Shown: in pieces, positions 16,953 through 27,395 of the stretch
Layout: each line of letters begins with the position of its first letter
Numbering within the stretch: the first letter of the stretch is position 1
NCBI GenBank assembly: GCA_016786765.1
Contig: JAEUUZ010000023.1
Coordinates: 1 to 64,000, forward strand
Direction: 5' to 3'
Length of the DNA: 64,000 nt
Source of the DNA: Chitinophagales bacterium
GTDB lineage: Bacteria; Bacteroidota; Bacteroidia; Chitinophagales; LD1
The notes under the pieces: generated by a model
What the model saw: the letters and a program-made list of their open reading frames with translations, nothing else
What the model was told of the DNA's origin: nothing
Databases searched by the model: none
Made by a program: the position numbers and the translations under genes

Positions 16953-18965
16953 ATGCGTAAGTCAACAAAGCAATATTCTCTGTTTATGTTTTTGCTCCTC
17001 TCTATGTTTGCAAATTCTTCTTTTGCAAACGATCCGGTATATGAACAGCGCAGAACAGATTACATCAATCATTCGCTAGCCAATTTTTCACGCCATACTA
17101 TTACTATTCAAGCCTATATGGGCGTTCCAGTCGATTCGGCAACCTTATATAAAATGGTTGGAAACATTACCAAAACCGGAACGGTTGACTTCGACATCGT
17201 GCAGCTTGTCCGTATCTTGTGTTTAAGCACAGGGCAATATGATAGCATCATTTTACCGGCAATGGACTCAGTACCTTTTTGGTTAACAAAGGGCGATACT
17301 TTGCATGGGTATTGGTCAGAAAATCATATGATACAATGGATGTCATCCGATTGGTTGTTGCACGAGCGCTACGGAAAGCCAGTCGATGCGAATCTCGATA
17401 ACCGCTTGCGACATTATTTACGACTCAAAGTAAACTATGGGTTTTATGAGTTTTTTAGCTCTGTCTATTCACCCTATTGTTTAAGTGGGTTGTTGAATTT
17501 GGCCGATTTTGCTCAGGATGCAGAAATCAAAACGCTGGCAACATTGGCCTCTCAGCGTTTGTTAAAGGAGCTTTTAATGATTACTAACGATCAAGGTGTT
17601 TTCTTTCCAACAGCCGGCCGAAACTATTTCGGGAAATATGAAAGCGCTTACGATCAAAATCATAACAATCTTATTTATTTATTAACCGGTTTTGGTGATG
17701 CACCAACGTCTGCTTCTCACGCTGGAGGCTTTTTAGCATCATCTTCATTACCCGTTGATTCTATTACTGCTTCTTGGACTTCATCGTTAGATATTACTTA
17801 TCCCATCGGCCACACTTTAGATACTAGTTTTATTTTGAATAGCGGGCAGTCTCAACTCGATCGAACTATGTTCCAATGGAGCTTTGGCGGTTATTTTGAT
17901 CCACGACTTGCAGGAACCACCGGTCAGCTACTCATTGATTCTAACCTGTGGAAGCATGTCGATTTTGAACCCTTTGTTTCTTTTTCGTTATTCGACTCCT
18001 CAACAATTGTTGCTTTAGCACAACAACTTACGGTGGCATCAAAAAGTACAGTAATTTGCAATCAGGATGCCGTAATTTTTAAACATAAATCGATTACACT
18101 CTCCTCGGTTAAAGATTTCTGGAAAGGGAAGTTAGGTTATCAGCAATTCCCTTGCGTTGCTAACATCGGAACTACGGCTGTATTCACAGCTAGCGGCCAG
18201 GTGAAGCAAAATTGGGATGCGCGTTCAGCTTCAAACTTAAACGACAATCTCCCTTATGTTGGACAAGAACACAATGTAGCTTTACTCATGTATCGTCCTG
18301 AATTTAAATCGCCTATTCTTCCATCCAAAAATCCAGAGGTAGCATTACATTTCAATGCTGCTGATTTTGATGAAGTGCTGCAAGACAGTTTGTGGTTATT
18401 AGGCCGCCAAGCAAATCAATACGTTGCGGTGCGTAGACATTGTTTAGACAGTATCAATAATGTTGCCGCATGTTATATGGATAGAGGTCAAGCTTGGGTA
18501 ATTATTGTTGGAGATTCGGCTATGTATGGCACATTTAATCAATTTAAGACTAAAGTAGATCAAGCCACTTTTCAAGAGCGTTGGTATATGGACACGTTGG
18601 CTCAACCGAATCAATATGTGTATTATGCGAAAATCAATTTTGATACCACAACAGTAGAATACGCATGGGGAGTTGATAGTGTAACAACAACCGGCATCAA
18701 AGAAACGGCTTCGAATGATGCGCTTAAAATTTATCCGAATCCTTCATCCGATAAATTGAATATTGATCTTTCTGCTATCCAAAATAAACAAGCAAGTATC
18801 CAAGTCACCAATATGTTTGGTCAAGTTATCTATTCAGAAAAAGGGAGGTCGAATTCGTCCAATAACAAAACAATATACGTTTCTGATTGGCCAAGTGGCA
18901 CTTACACCATTGCTGTAGAAACGGCTGAAAACAAATATGTTAAACAGTTTTTGAAAAATGAATAA
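16953..18965 (+). CDS. T9SS-exported relative of the 8-kb lipoprotein, function unknown
   Basis: The ATG at 16953 gives a signal peptide of about 26 residues. The 670-residue product shares a SENHMIQW motif (near residue 123) and GFYEFFSSVYSPY (near 163) with the lipoprotein at 8040-9689, followed in both by a helix rich in Leu and Ala. The C-terminal 80 residues are a type A T9SS sorting domain (IYPNPSSDKLNI and a KQFLKNE end). This copy is therefore secreted to the surface whereas its relative is lipid-anchored. The fold looks like an all-alpha toroid followed by beta-sheet, as in some polysaccharide lyases; this is inference and no activity is assigned. Confidence 0.85.
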   Translation: MRKSTKQYSLFMFLLLSMFANSSFANDPVYEQRRTDYINHSLANFSRHTITIQAYMGVPVDSATLYKMVGNITKTGTVDFDIVQLVRILCLSTGQYDSIILPAMDSVPFWLTKGDTLHGYWSENHMIQWMSSDWLLHERYGKPVDANLDNRLRHYLRLKVNYGFYEFFSSVYSPYCLSGLLNLADFAQDAEIKTLATLASQRLLKELLMITNDQGVFFPTAGRNYFGKYESAYDQNHNNLIYLLTGFGDAPTSASHAGGFLASSSLPVDSITASWTSSLDITYPIGHTLDTSFILNSGQSQLDRTMFQWSFGGYFDPRLAGTTGQLLIDSNLWKHVDFEPFVSFSLFDSSTIVALAQQLTVASKSTVICNQDAVIFKHKSITLSSVKDFWKGKLGYQQFPCVANIGTTAVFTASGQVKQNWDARSASNLNDNLPYVGQEHNVALLMYRPEFKSPILPSKNPEVALHFNAADFDEVLQDSLWLLGRQANQYVAVRRHCLDSINNVAACYMDRGQAWVIIVGDSAMYGTFNQFKTKVDQATFQERWYMDTLAQPNQYVYYAKINFDTTTVEYAWGVDSVTTTGIKETASNDALKIYPNPSSDKLNIDLSAIQNKQASIQVTNMFGQVIYSEKGRSNSSNNKTIYVSDWPSGTYTIAVETAENKYVKQFLKNE

Positions 18966-19007
18966 TGCATTTTATTGCTTATATTCAATAAACCAAAACA
19001 TAAAACT

Positions 19008-19262
19008 ATGCATTACTTGTGGACAGCTATCGTAGGCCTAATTGCTGGTGGATTAGGAAAGTTATTATTACCGGGTAAAGATCCGGGTGGAATTATTGTA
19101 ACCATGCTTATCGGAATAGGCGGATCGTTTTTAGGCGATTACGTTTCCGGTTTGTTGGGCATTACACTTTTCGATGGTCTAATTGGAGCCGTTTTAGGTG
19201 CAATTGTAATACTACTGGGATGGCGTTTTGTGAGCACAAAAATGTTGAATAAAACATCCTAG
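19008..19262 (+). CDS. GlsB/YeaQ/YmgE family stress-response membrane protein
   Basis: The 84-residue protein (ATG at 19008) is almost wholly hydrophobic, with Gly-rich helices: LIAGGLGKLLLPGKDPGG, then IGIGGSFLGDYVSG and a final IGAVLGAIVILLGW. This is the pattern of transglycosylase-associated/GlsB inner membrane proteins, which are induced by general stress and have no established biochemical activity. A terminator follows 23 bases after the stop. Confidence 0.88.
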   Translation: MHYLWTAIVGLIAGGLGKLLLPGKDPGGIIVTMLIGIGGSFLGDYVSGLLGITLFDGLIGAVLGAIVILLGWRFVSTKMLNKTS

Positions 19263-19285
19263 TATTTTTGAAAAAAATCAAATTA

Positions 19286-19313
19286 GCCACTTCAAAAGGA
19301 GTGGCTTTTTTTT
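19286..19313 (+). terminator. Terminator between GlsB-like and SMR-like genes
   Basis: The arms GCCACT and AGTGGC enclose a TCAAAAGG loop and are followed by eight T on the plus strand. It lies between two convergent genes and may serve both, since the minus strand also has a T-rich stretch after the hairpin. Confidence 0.8.
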
Positions 19314-19317
19314 GCGT

Positions 19318-19650
19318 CTATATTCTTTCCAACGAAACCATAATAACGCCCAATGTAATGACAAACACACCTGCAATACGCATGGGCGTTACATGTTCGT
19401 TGAAGTAGAAATAGGAAACCAAAAATAAACCTACAATGGTTACCGAGAAAAAGATGGCACTGGCTACTTGAAGAGGGATACTCTTTAAACTTTCGGTGAA
19501 TAATACAGAGTTGATTAAACCAAACACTAAGCCAATAGCAAGGAACCCCCATTTTTTAAGTGGCTCTTTATCGTGAATGGCAGAGAAGTTGAATCCTACA
19601 TTGGTTAATATATTGGCAATAATGGCCGCATAAAGCAATACGTATTTCAT
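19318..19650 (-). CDS. SMR/EmrE-like four-helix membrane protein lacking the conserved Glu
   Basis: The 110-residue, four-helix protein has the size and layout of small multidrug resistance/DMT half-transporters, including a third helix rich in Gly and Phe and the closing IAGVFVITLGVIMVSLE. In EmrE the essential proton- and substrate-binding Glu14 lies in helix 1; the corresponding stretch here reads AIIANILTN with Asn and no acidic residue. It is therefore unlikely to work as a classical proton-coupled drug exporter alone, and could be a lipid or polyol carrier or a partner subunit. No second SMR gene is adjacent. Confidence 0.75.
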   Translation of the reverse strand: MKYVLLYAAIIANILTNVGFNFSAIHDKEPLKKWGFLAIGLVFGLINSVLFTESLKSIPLQVASAIFFSVTIVGLFLVSYFYFNEHVTPMRIAGVFVITLGVIMVSLERI

Positions 19651-19736
19651 GTTCCGAAATTTTTGGTTACACTAAGGTTAACCAATAATATTCAGAAAAA
19701 TAAATGAACACAAGTAAATCAACGCAATAGGCCGTT

Positions 19737-21563
19737 CTATTGCTCCGATTCCTGGCTTAATGTGCGTTGGATAAAATTGTCGATAATCTCGGAAGTGCGT
19801 TCCGGATTTACCATGTGGTATAAATGTTCTCTAAACAAGTCGTGTTCTTGTTCGTTCGTCACATCAACAATCTCGATGTTCTTCCCTTGATACATGCGCG
19901 GAACAAAACGAGCTACACCATCGCGTTCGCTTTTCAAGATTAACACCGGAATGTTGCGTTTCGGAATGTTCAATAATCCAATTTGTTTATCGAAAACAAT
20001 ACTTTGCTCTAATGCCGAATGTGTTTGAATAGCAAACACCTTAGCCGGTAGTCGATTCAGAGCACGCTCTATGGGAATACGATTCAAGTGTGGCAAAGAA
20101 TCCATGTTGGTCATCAAATATAAAATACGTTCTTTCGCTGCTCCCCAAATTCTATCCCGCATTGAACTTTCCTTGCTGATAAGCCAATCAGAAAGATTAA
20201 TTCCTCTTCTTCTAACACCCGATTTAGTATCGAGTGGAATCATTCTACGCAGTGTAACAATAAGCGTTTTTGCAGCTATGCCTTTAGCGAAAGATAGTGC
20301 AGGCAAAATTACATTATCCAAAAAGCCTAATATAGCGTGCTTAGATTCTTCTCCGAAAAATGGATTTGCGCCAATTCTACCTTTCAAATATTTTTTAACG
20401 GCCGGGTATTTATCCAATTCGCGGTCAATCATCATAAAATATATGTTGCCCATCGAATGGTCGAAGATATATACAGGATGGCCATTCGAGCCGAAATAAT
20501 CTACCACAGCATTAATGTTTCGAGCGATATGGTGCGAATATTCTGATGGTGGTAAATCGTTCGGAATAGAGCCATAATGCATAGCCGCAGCAATATATTG
20601 GTGCGATGGTATAGTAGCCAATAGGCCGTCAAACGAATTCAACCCCAAAAAGCCATGAATCAGAATAATTACCGGCAATTTTTCTTTTGCATTCTCATTA
20701 TACGGATTAGCAGTGTCTATACGAATTATAGAGTTTCCATAACGTGTTTCGCGTATAACTTCTATTTGAGGCCAAGTTAACGCAGTGTCGTCAATAAAAA
20801 CGGTCATCCGTTTTTGAATGTTTGGTATGTAACGCAAAAAACCCGGACTTTCGTTGCGCTTTGCATCCGCTGCATAAAGCCAAGCAAGCGGTCGTCTTTT
20901 ATCGGCTTTAGTTGCTAAAAAGGCAATGCGTTTTGATAACTTAAGAAAATAAGGTGTTCCTGTTAGTTCTTTTTCACGTCTATCATTCACAATTACTGCA
21001 ATATCAGTCGAATCAAAGGCCCTAGAGTTTCTGTCAATGGCAGCCACGCGCCCACTTGGGTTACTGGCTAGAAAAACATAGTCAAATCCTTCTTTATCGT
21101 GTTCTTTTAAAAAACTAGACACCGATTGATTGAAGTCTGCCGCGTAGGCTTCTAAACTCTCTCGATTAAAGTTGTAGCCAATAATCTGTTGTCGCGTTAC
21201 CAATCCTGTACGAAATAGTTTCTTCACAAATTCGCGGGCATCCATTACGCCATCTGTGTTTCTTTGGCGTAGCGTGGGCGAATTCACAAATGTATAGCGT
21301 ATGTTTTGCTGGTTTTTCAGTTCGCTGTAATGCTCAAAAATATAGCGGTAAGCACCCGATGGTGATTTTCCGTGCGAAAGCCCAACCATAAACATTTGCC
21401 CTTTTTCTAAGGTGCGATTTGCATGTTTAATGAAATCTTTTCCAACGGCTTTATCAAATTCTTCAGTCGTTAAAAAATACTTTGTATCGGGAACTTCCGG
21501 TCGATCTGCTTTAGTGAGCATCTCTGCACTTGGTTCGGTTTTCATAATTACTCCTGTTTTCAA
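19737..21563 (-). CDS. Fusion of a NagB-like sugar-phosphate isomerase-fold domain with an alpha/beta hydrolase
   Basis: Residues about 30-265 resemble the NagB/6-phosphogluconolactonase fold: LTTEEFDKAVGKDF, then the phosphate-loop-like GLSHGKSPSGAYRYI, and later FLASNPSGRVAAID. Residues about 295-600 form an alpha/beta hydrolase: oxyanion HGFLG, nucleophile elbow FDHSMGN with Ser370, a late KSERDGVA acidic site and His in EQEHDLF. There is no signal peptide, so it is probably cytoplasmic. The pairing of these two domains is unusual, and I know of no characterised enzyme with it. The elbow has Asp where Gly is usual (D-H-S-M-G). It follows the DUF3857 gene on the same strand after 258 bases and a terminator. 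Confidence 0.75.
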   Translation of the reverse strand: MKTGVIMKTEPSAEMLTKADRPEVPDTKYFLTTEEFDKAVGKDFIKHANRTLEKGQMFMVGLSHGKSPSGAYRYIFEHYSELKNQQNIRYTFVNSPTLRQRNTDGVMDAREFVKKLFRTGLVTRQQIIGYNFNRESLEAYAADFNQSVSSFLKEHDKEGFDYVFLASNPSGRVAAIDRNSRAFDSTDIAVIVNDRREKELTGTPYFLKLSKRIAFLATKADKRRPLAWLYAADAKRNESPGFLRYIPNIQKRMTVFIDDTALTWPQIEVIRETRYGNSIIRIDTANPYNENAKEKLPVIILIHGFLGLNSFDGLLATIPSHQYIAAAMHYGSIPNDLPPSEYSHHIARNINAVVDYFGSNGHPVYIFDHSMGNIYFMMIDRELDKYPAVKKYLKGRIGANPFFGEESKHAILGFLDNVILPALSFAKGIAAKTLIVTLRRMIPLDTKSGVRRRGINLSDWLISKESSMRDRIWGAAKERILYLMTNMDSLPHLNRIPIERALNRLPAKVFAIQTHSALEQSIVFDKQIGLLNIPKRNIPVLILKSERDGVARFVPRMYQGKNIEIVDVTNEQEHDLFREHLYHMVNPERTSEIIDNFIQRTLSQESEQ

Positions 21564-21756
21564 TGTTTGCCTTATTTTAAAACGCTATGCGATATTGCAT
21601 ATTTTTTTCGCATTTCAAAGGAGTTTCTTGTCATAATCATATCGCATCTTAATAAATCAAATATGAAAAATGCATAATTCGTTTGTGTTTTCTCTCTTTT
21701 CCAACATGGTGTTGTAAGCACATCTTGTTCTCTTTTCCAAGTCAAATGATAGTGCG

Positions 21757-21805
21757 AAAAAACGTGTTGCCAATTGGCCTTAAAGGCAATTAACAACACG
21801 TTTTA
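21757..21805 (-). terminator. Long hairpin terminator of the DUF3857 gene
   Basis: The arms AAAACGTGTTGCCAATTG and CAATTAACAACACGTTTT pair over 16 of 18 positions with an inner GGCCTT/AAAGGC extension, directly beyond the stop at 21822 on the minus strand. The rest of the 258-base gap to 21563 holds no gene that I can see, only two copies of TCTCTTTTCC in the middle. Confidence 0.7.
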
Positions 21806-21821
21806 TATGCTAATGCAATGT

Positions 21822-24800
21822 TTACTTAATAGCTATTTTCAGCACATCTGATTCGGCTAACTCTGAAAAGAATTGTTTGAATTTTTGATAATCACTGGCA
21901 TCCAATACATCTTTTGTTCGTTTAAATGTTCGCGTAGCAACAAATTCATTCGGCAATTTTCCCTTTTCGTATTTTATGCTGTATTCACCAACAGGGCAGC
22001 TGAGTTGAACATCTTTAGGCATTTCCACCAAAACACTACCGGTAGGCAATGTAACCGCAATTTGCTCATATTCTACCTCTGTGCGTTGCAGTTCCCAAAA
22101 GCTAAATGGATACTCTCTTGTTTCTAATGTAGTAAAATTCACGTTGTCAAACTTATCGCCCCACGGCATCGAAAATATTTTTAATCCTGCTATATCAGTA
22201 AGTGCTTTCTTAACATTGTAAGTGTATGAAGTTACTACAGTATCGGTAAGTTTGGTCAAGTCGCCAAAGTTACTTGCCGTTATCTTTACAGGTGTTGTGA
22301 AGTCAGAAGAAATAGACTCGGAAAGTGATTTTTCTTGATCTTCTTTGCTCAAATCAATATTGGCTGCTCGCGTAATAGAAGCTTCGCTGCCAAAACGAAT
22401 ATTCGTTCGATTCACATTCATGTCTTTATTATCGAATGCTATTGCCGTTATTCGTTTAACGCCCGGACGAATAGTTTGAGGATTGATTAGCGGAGTAAGT
22501 CCTTCAATTTTTACGTTTTCTTCTTTGCCGGGGATGAGCAAGCAATTGGCATTAATGTTCGAGGCAGGTAGCGCATTGAAACTTAAATAGGGATCTGTAA
22601 GTTCCACAAAGTAGCTTTTGTTACCATCATTGAATTTCGCAATACAATGGTCAAAATTGGTGGAAGGTAAATTGAGGTTTTTCTTTCCATTCGATTTAGA
22701 GTCAACCAAAACAAGAGAAGCATCGAGTTTTGCTTCCTTACACATGGCTACAAATAACGTAGATACATCTTTACAATCACCTTGTTTAGTGGCAAGTGTT
22801 CTTGATGCCGTTTGGGGAACAAGCGGACCGTGTAAGAACGGAACATTGCTGTACGATATGGTAGAAACTATAAAATCGTGAATTTTTTGTGCTTTCTCTA
22901 AAGGTGTTTTTGCAGTGCTGCCTTTAAACAAATTTTCTACCGCCTCTTTTAATTCAAAGTCTTGTTTGGCTTTGTTTGAAGATAAATCACTATACCAAGT
23001 CGACACATAGTTCCAGTCAGGAATACTAGAGAAATCAAGTGTTGGAGCAATGTCGCACAAGTTTAGATTGAACGGCTCGTTTTTAATTGCTTTTTGATCT
23101 AAGGCTTCCCACGAGTACAATTTGTAATTTTCGAATGTTTCTTGTTTGAACGTTACATTGCCGTTCATTACTTCGTATTTGAATTTTTTCTCTTCCGGAA
23201 CCAACAATCGATAGCGATTAATTAAACTTGGAACTGAATACTGAAAGTTAAATTGCCCCCAAAAATGTTGTGCTAATCGGCCAGCTGTGTAATTTTGAAT
23301 TTTATAGGAAATATAAATGGCGTCTCCGGGTTCAAGATTGGTAAACACGAAAGTATTATCATCATTTTCAGCTTGTAATTTACTACCGTCTTTTTTAAGC
23401 ACTTCGGCTTTGTCGAGTATGATTCGTTGTGTGTAGGAATTGTAATAAACTTGATATTGTTTCCAGTTATCAACTCCGCTTTGGTTAAACACTTTTACGG
23501 CTAATCGCACTTTTTTCTCTGAAGCCCCTTCAGGATAAATGACTTCTTGTTCATCGTTTAGCAACACCACACAGTTATCGTTAGGATATGTTGATGCTTC
23601 AGGAGCTTTTTTAAACAACTCATAGATATCTTCTTGTGAAAAGTTCTCGAACAGTTCTTTCTTGCCATTGAGTTTGCGCAACAATTTTCTTGATTCATAG
23701 TCTGTTGGAGAATATTTGATGGCATTGGTATAGCAAGTAGCTGCTTCCTCTTTCTTGTTCATCGCCTCTAAAATTTTCGCCTTATCGTTGTGGTATTTTC
23801 CGATATAAGGCGCGAATTTCAATGTTGTTTCTACATAATCCAAGGCGTTCTTGTATTGTTGTAAGCTGAAGTAAATATCGGAGAGTTGAGAGAAATACCC
23901 TACGGCATACGGAAAGTTTTCTAACCGTTTGTTGTAAAGTGAAATTGCTTTTGAACTTTCTCCAAGTTTGAATAGGTTAGATATGAGTTTTAGTTCAGCT
24001 TCTGCATTATAATGTTTCTTCAAGAAAGACTCTAACAATTGATTTCCCTTGCCAAGATTCTTCGTTTTTTCCATTACAATGGCATATTGTAAGTTCATGT
24101 AGACATAGCTCTCAGGATATTTTTCGTACAGTTCTTCCGCCATTTTGTATAAACCGGTGATGTCTTTACGATAGGCTAATAACGAGAGTTTTAAAGGTTC
24201 TGTGTAACTGCTTGTGCCATATCGCTCCGTAAATTTGTTCAATTCTCTTTCGTAGCCATCATAGTCTTCTTTTTGAATAAAACTGTTGATGTTTAATTGA
24301 TGCGACAATATAGATGTAGGGTCGTTCTTTTTTACAAACTCTTGCTCCTTTGTTAGGTCTGTTTGGTTATTGTCTCTTGAATACGCTTCAATCATCCTAT
24401 GCGATATCATTGTGCTTTTCGGCTCTTGATCTTTCAAGAGTTTGAAGCTTTTGCGCGCTTCATAAGTTTTATCGTTGCGCATCAATGTTTCTGCATAAAG
24501 CAGGCGAGTAAAGAAATCGTTCGGTTGTTTTGCAATTTCGTTTTCGAAATAGGTTTCCGCAAAGAGTTTAAGCGGTTGACTGGTATAGGCTGCCGCCTTA
24601 TTGTAAGCTTGTAGTTGATCTGTTGCAGTGATCCCGTTTACAGGATTTCCTTCTTCATCTGTTAGTCGGATAAGAAAATTAGCTCTACCCACTTCACTTT
24701 CTCCAATTTGAACCAATATTCTGTTATATCCTTTATTGAGTTTGATTTTTTGATTGTAAATGTCCATGTCGCAATTACGTTCCTTAGACTCGTTCACAAT

Positions 24801-25577
24801 CAAAGCATCATTCACCCATATTTTTAGTGAACCGCTACAACCCGAACGCAAAACTACTTCTTGATCGGTTTCGCTTTGCACAAAAGACTGAGCATACATA
24901 ATTGCATTATCAGCTATAAAGTAGTAATCAAAGTAGTACCATTTATCCGATTTTGAAGCAGGTGGTGTGAACCATTTAACATCGGCATTTGCTTTGTTTT
25001 TAAACACGTGGTCGGCCTCAGGATGTGCAAGTGCTCCGAAATCCTTGTCGAATCCGCTTCCTACAATATTGTCAAACTCGCCAAGTAATTGCCAATTGTC
25101 TATCGATCCAATCTGATTGAATTCTTTGTTGGCATCTTTAAATTTCTGAATGCTCTGATCGTTTAGCCCTAAAGTATGATGTGCCATGGCTTTCAATGTG
25201 CCTGGTGTTTTGGGATCGGCAATTAATTTTTCAAGGAAATCAACTTTAATATCTGCCATGTTCGATGAACTAGCAAAACCAAACGGCATCGACCAAAGCG
25301 CATAAATGGTTGGGTATGGATTTGGATCCACCTTTTCGGTATAAAATTCCGAAAACGACTTAAATGCCTCACCATCTCTACCAAGGCACCATAGCGTAAA
25401 CATTTCACCTAGCTTTGCATTCTTTACGTTTTCTTTACTGGAAAGCGATTGCCTAAATAAGCGCAATGCATCTTCAGTTTTATTCGTATTTAAAGCTGTG
25501 AGCGCATCTTGGTAAGTGTTTGCAACAAGCGCTTGTGATAGTGCAAAAAGCACTATAAATAATAACGGTCTTCTCAT
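21822..25577 (-). CDS. Large exported TPR / DUF3857 / transglutaminase-like protein
   Basis: The 1251-residue product has a signal peptide (MRRPLLFIVLFALSQALVA). Residues about 25-600 are mostly TPR-like helices with an embedded beta domain around 190-310. Residues about 640-830 match the DUF3857 pattern that precedes transglutaminase domains in Bacteroidota. Residues about 880-1010 form a transglutaminase-like core with Cys935 in ATKQGDCKDVSTLF and His in NFDHCIAKF. The C-terminal part (DUF3858-like) is beta-rich. Such proteins are envelope-located and common in this phylum, but substrates are unknown; the core may act as a peptidase or only as a binding module. The gene is monocistronic with its own terminator. 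Confidence 0.85.
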   Translation of the reverse strand: MRRPLLFIVLFALSQALVANTYQDALTALNTNKTEDALRLFRQSLSSKENVKNAKLGEMFTLWCLGRDGEAFKSFSEFYTEKVDPNPYPTIYALWSMPFGFASSSNMADIKVDFLEKLIADPKTPGTLKAMAHHTLGLNDQSIQKFKDANKEFNQIGSIDNWQLLGEFDNIVGSGFDKDFGALAHPEADHVFKNKANADVKWFTPPASKSDKWYYFDYYFIADNAIMYAQSFVQSETDQEVVLRSGCSGSLKIWVNDALIVNESKERNCDMDIYNQKIKLNKGYNRILVQIGESEVGRANFLIRLTDEEGNPVNGITATDQLQAYNKAAAYTSQPLKLFAETYFENEIAKQPNDFFTRLLYAETLMRNDKTYEARKSFKLLKDQEPKSTMISHRMIEAYSRDNNQTDLTKEQEFVKKNDPTSILSHQLNINSFIQKEDYDGYERELNKFTERYGTSSYTEPLKLSLLAYRKDITGLYKMAEELYEKYPESYVYMNLQYAIVMEKTKNLGKGNQLLESFLKKHYNAEAELKLISNLFKLGESSKAISLYNKRLENFPYAVGYFSQLSDIYFSLQQYKNALDYVETTLKFAPYIGKYHNDKAKILEAMNKKEEAATCYTNAIKYSPTDYESRKLLRKLNGKKELFENFSQEDIYELFKKAPEASTYPNDNCVVLLNDEQEVIYPEGASEKKVRLAVKVFNQSGVDNWKQYQVYYNSYTQRIILDKAEVLKKDGSKLQAENDDNTFVFTNLEPGDAIYISYKIQNYTAGRLAQHFWGQFNFQYSVPSLINRYRLLVPEEKKFKYEVMNGNVTFKQETFENYKLYSWEALDQKAIKNEPFNLNLCDIAPTLDFSSIPDWNYVSTWYSDLSSNKAKQDFELKEAVENLFKGSTAKTPLEKAQKIHDFIVSTISYSNVPFLHGPLVPQTASRTLATKQGDCKDVSTLFVAMCKEAKLDASLVLVDSKSNGKKNLNLPSTNFDHCIAKFNDGNKSYFVELTDPYLSFNALPASNINANCLLIPGKEENVKIEGLTPLINPQTIRPGVKRITAIAFDNKDMNVNRTNIRFGSEASITRAANIDLSKEDQEKSLSESISSDFTTPVKITASNFGDLTKLTDTVVTSYTYNVKKALTDIAGLKIFSMPWGDKFDNVNFTTLETREYPFSFWELQRTEVEYEQIAVTLPTGSVLVEMPKDVQLSCPVGEYSIKYEKGKLPNEFVATRTFKRTKDVLDASDYQKFKQFFSELAESDVLKIAIK

Positions 25578-25687
25578 GTTTTTGGGTTTTTAAAAGCTTA
25601 TTATAGTTTTAGCTAGTTTAGGGAAAAACAAGCAAACACAAAAGGTTTTTGTGAAAAATGCAGTAAAAAAGCTAACCCATTACGTTT

Positions 25688-27265
<1,578 letters not shown>

Positions 27266-27395
27266 TTACTTTTACTAAAGATAATGAAACAACGACTTCG
27301 GTTATCCACAGATTTTTCGCTCCACTCTATTTAGAGCGTTTAGTTTTATTTAAAAATTTGTGAATCAAACTGTTGCAGTTTAAAAATAAGAATTT

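Noticed and set aside
21644-21760. Possible small RNA or gene in the 258-base gap before the fusion protein
   Set aside because: No open frame with a credible start and no structure apart from the terminator; two TCTCTTTTCC copies alone are not enough.
27302-27310. A perfect DnaA box (TTATCCACA) upstream of the arginase gene
   Set aside because: It is a single box; similar sequences elsewhere have mismatches and are scattered. No AT-rich unwinding region, box cluster or dnaA/dnaN genes are present, so there is no case for a replication origin.
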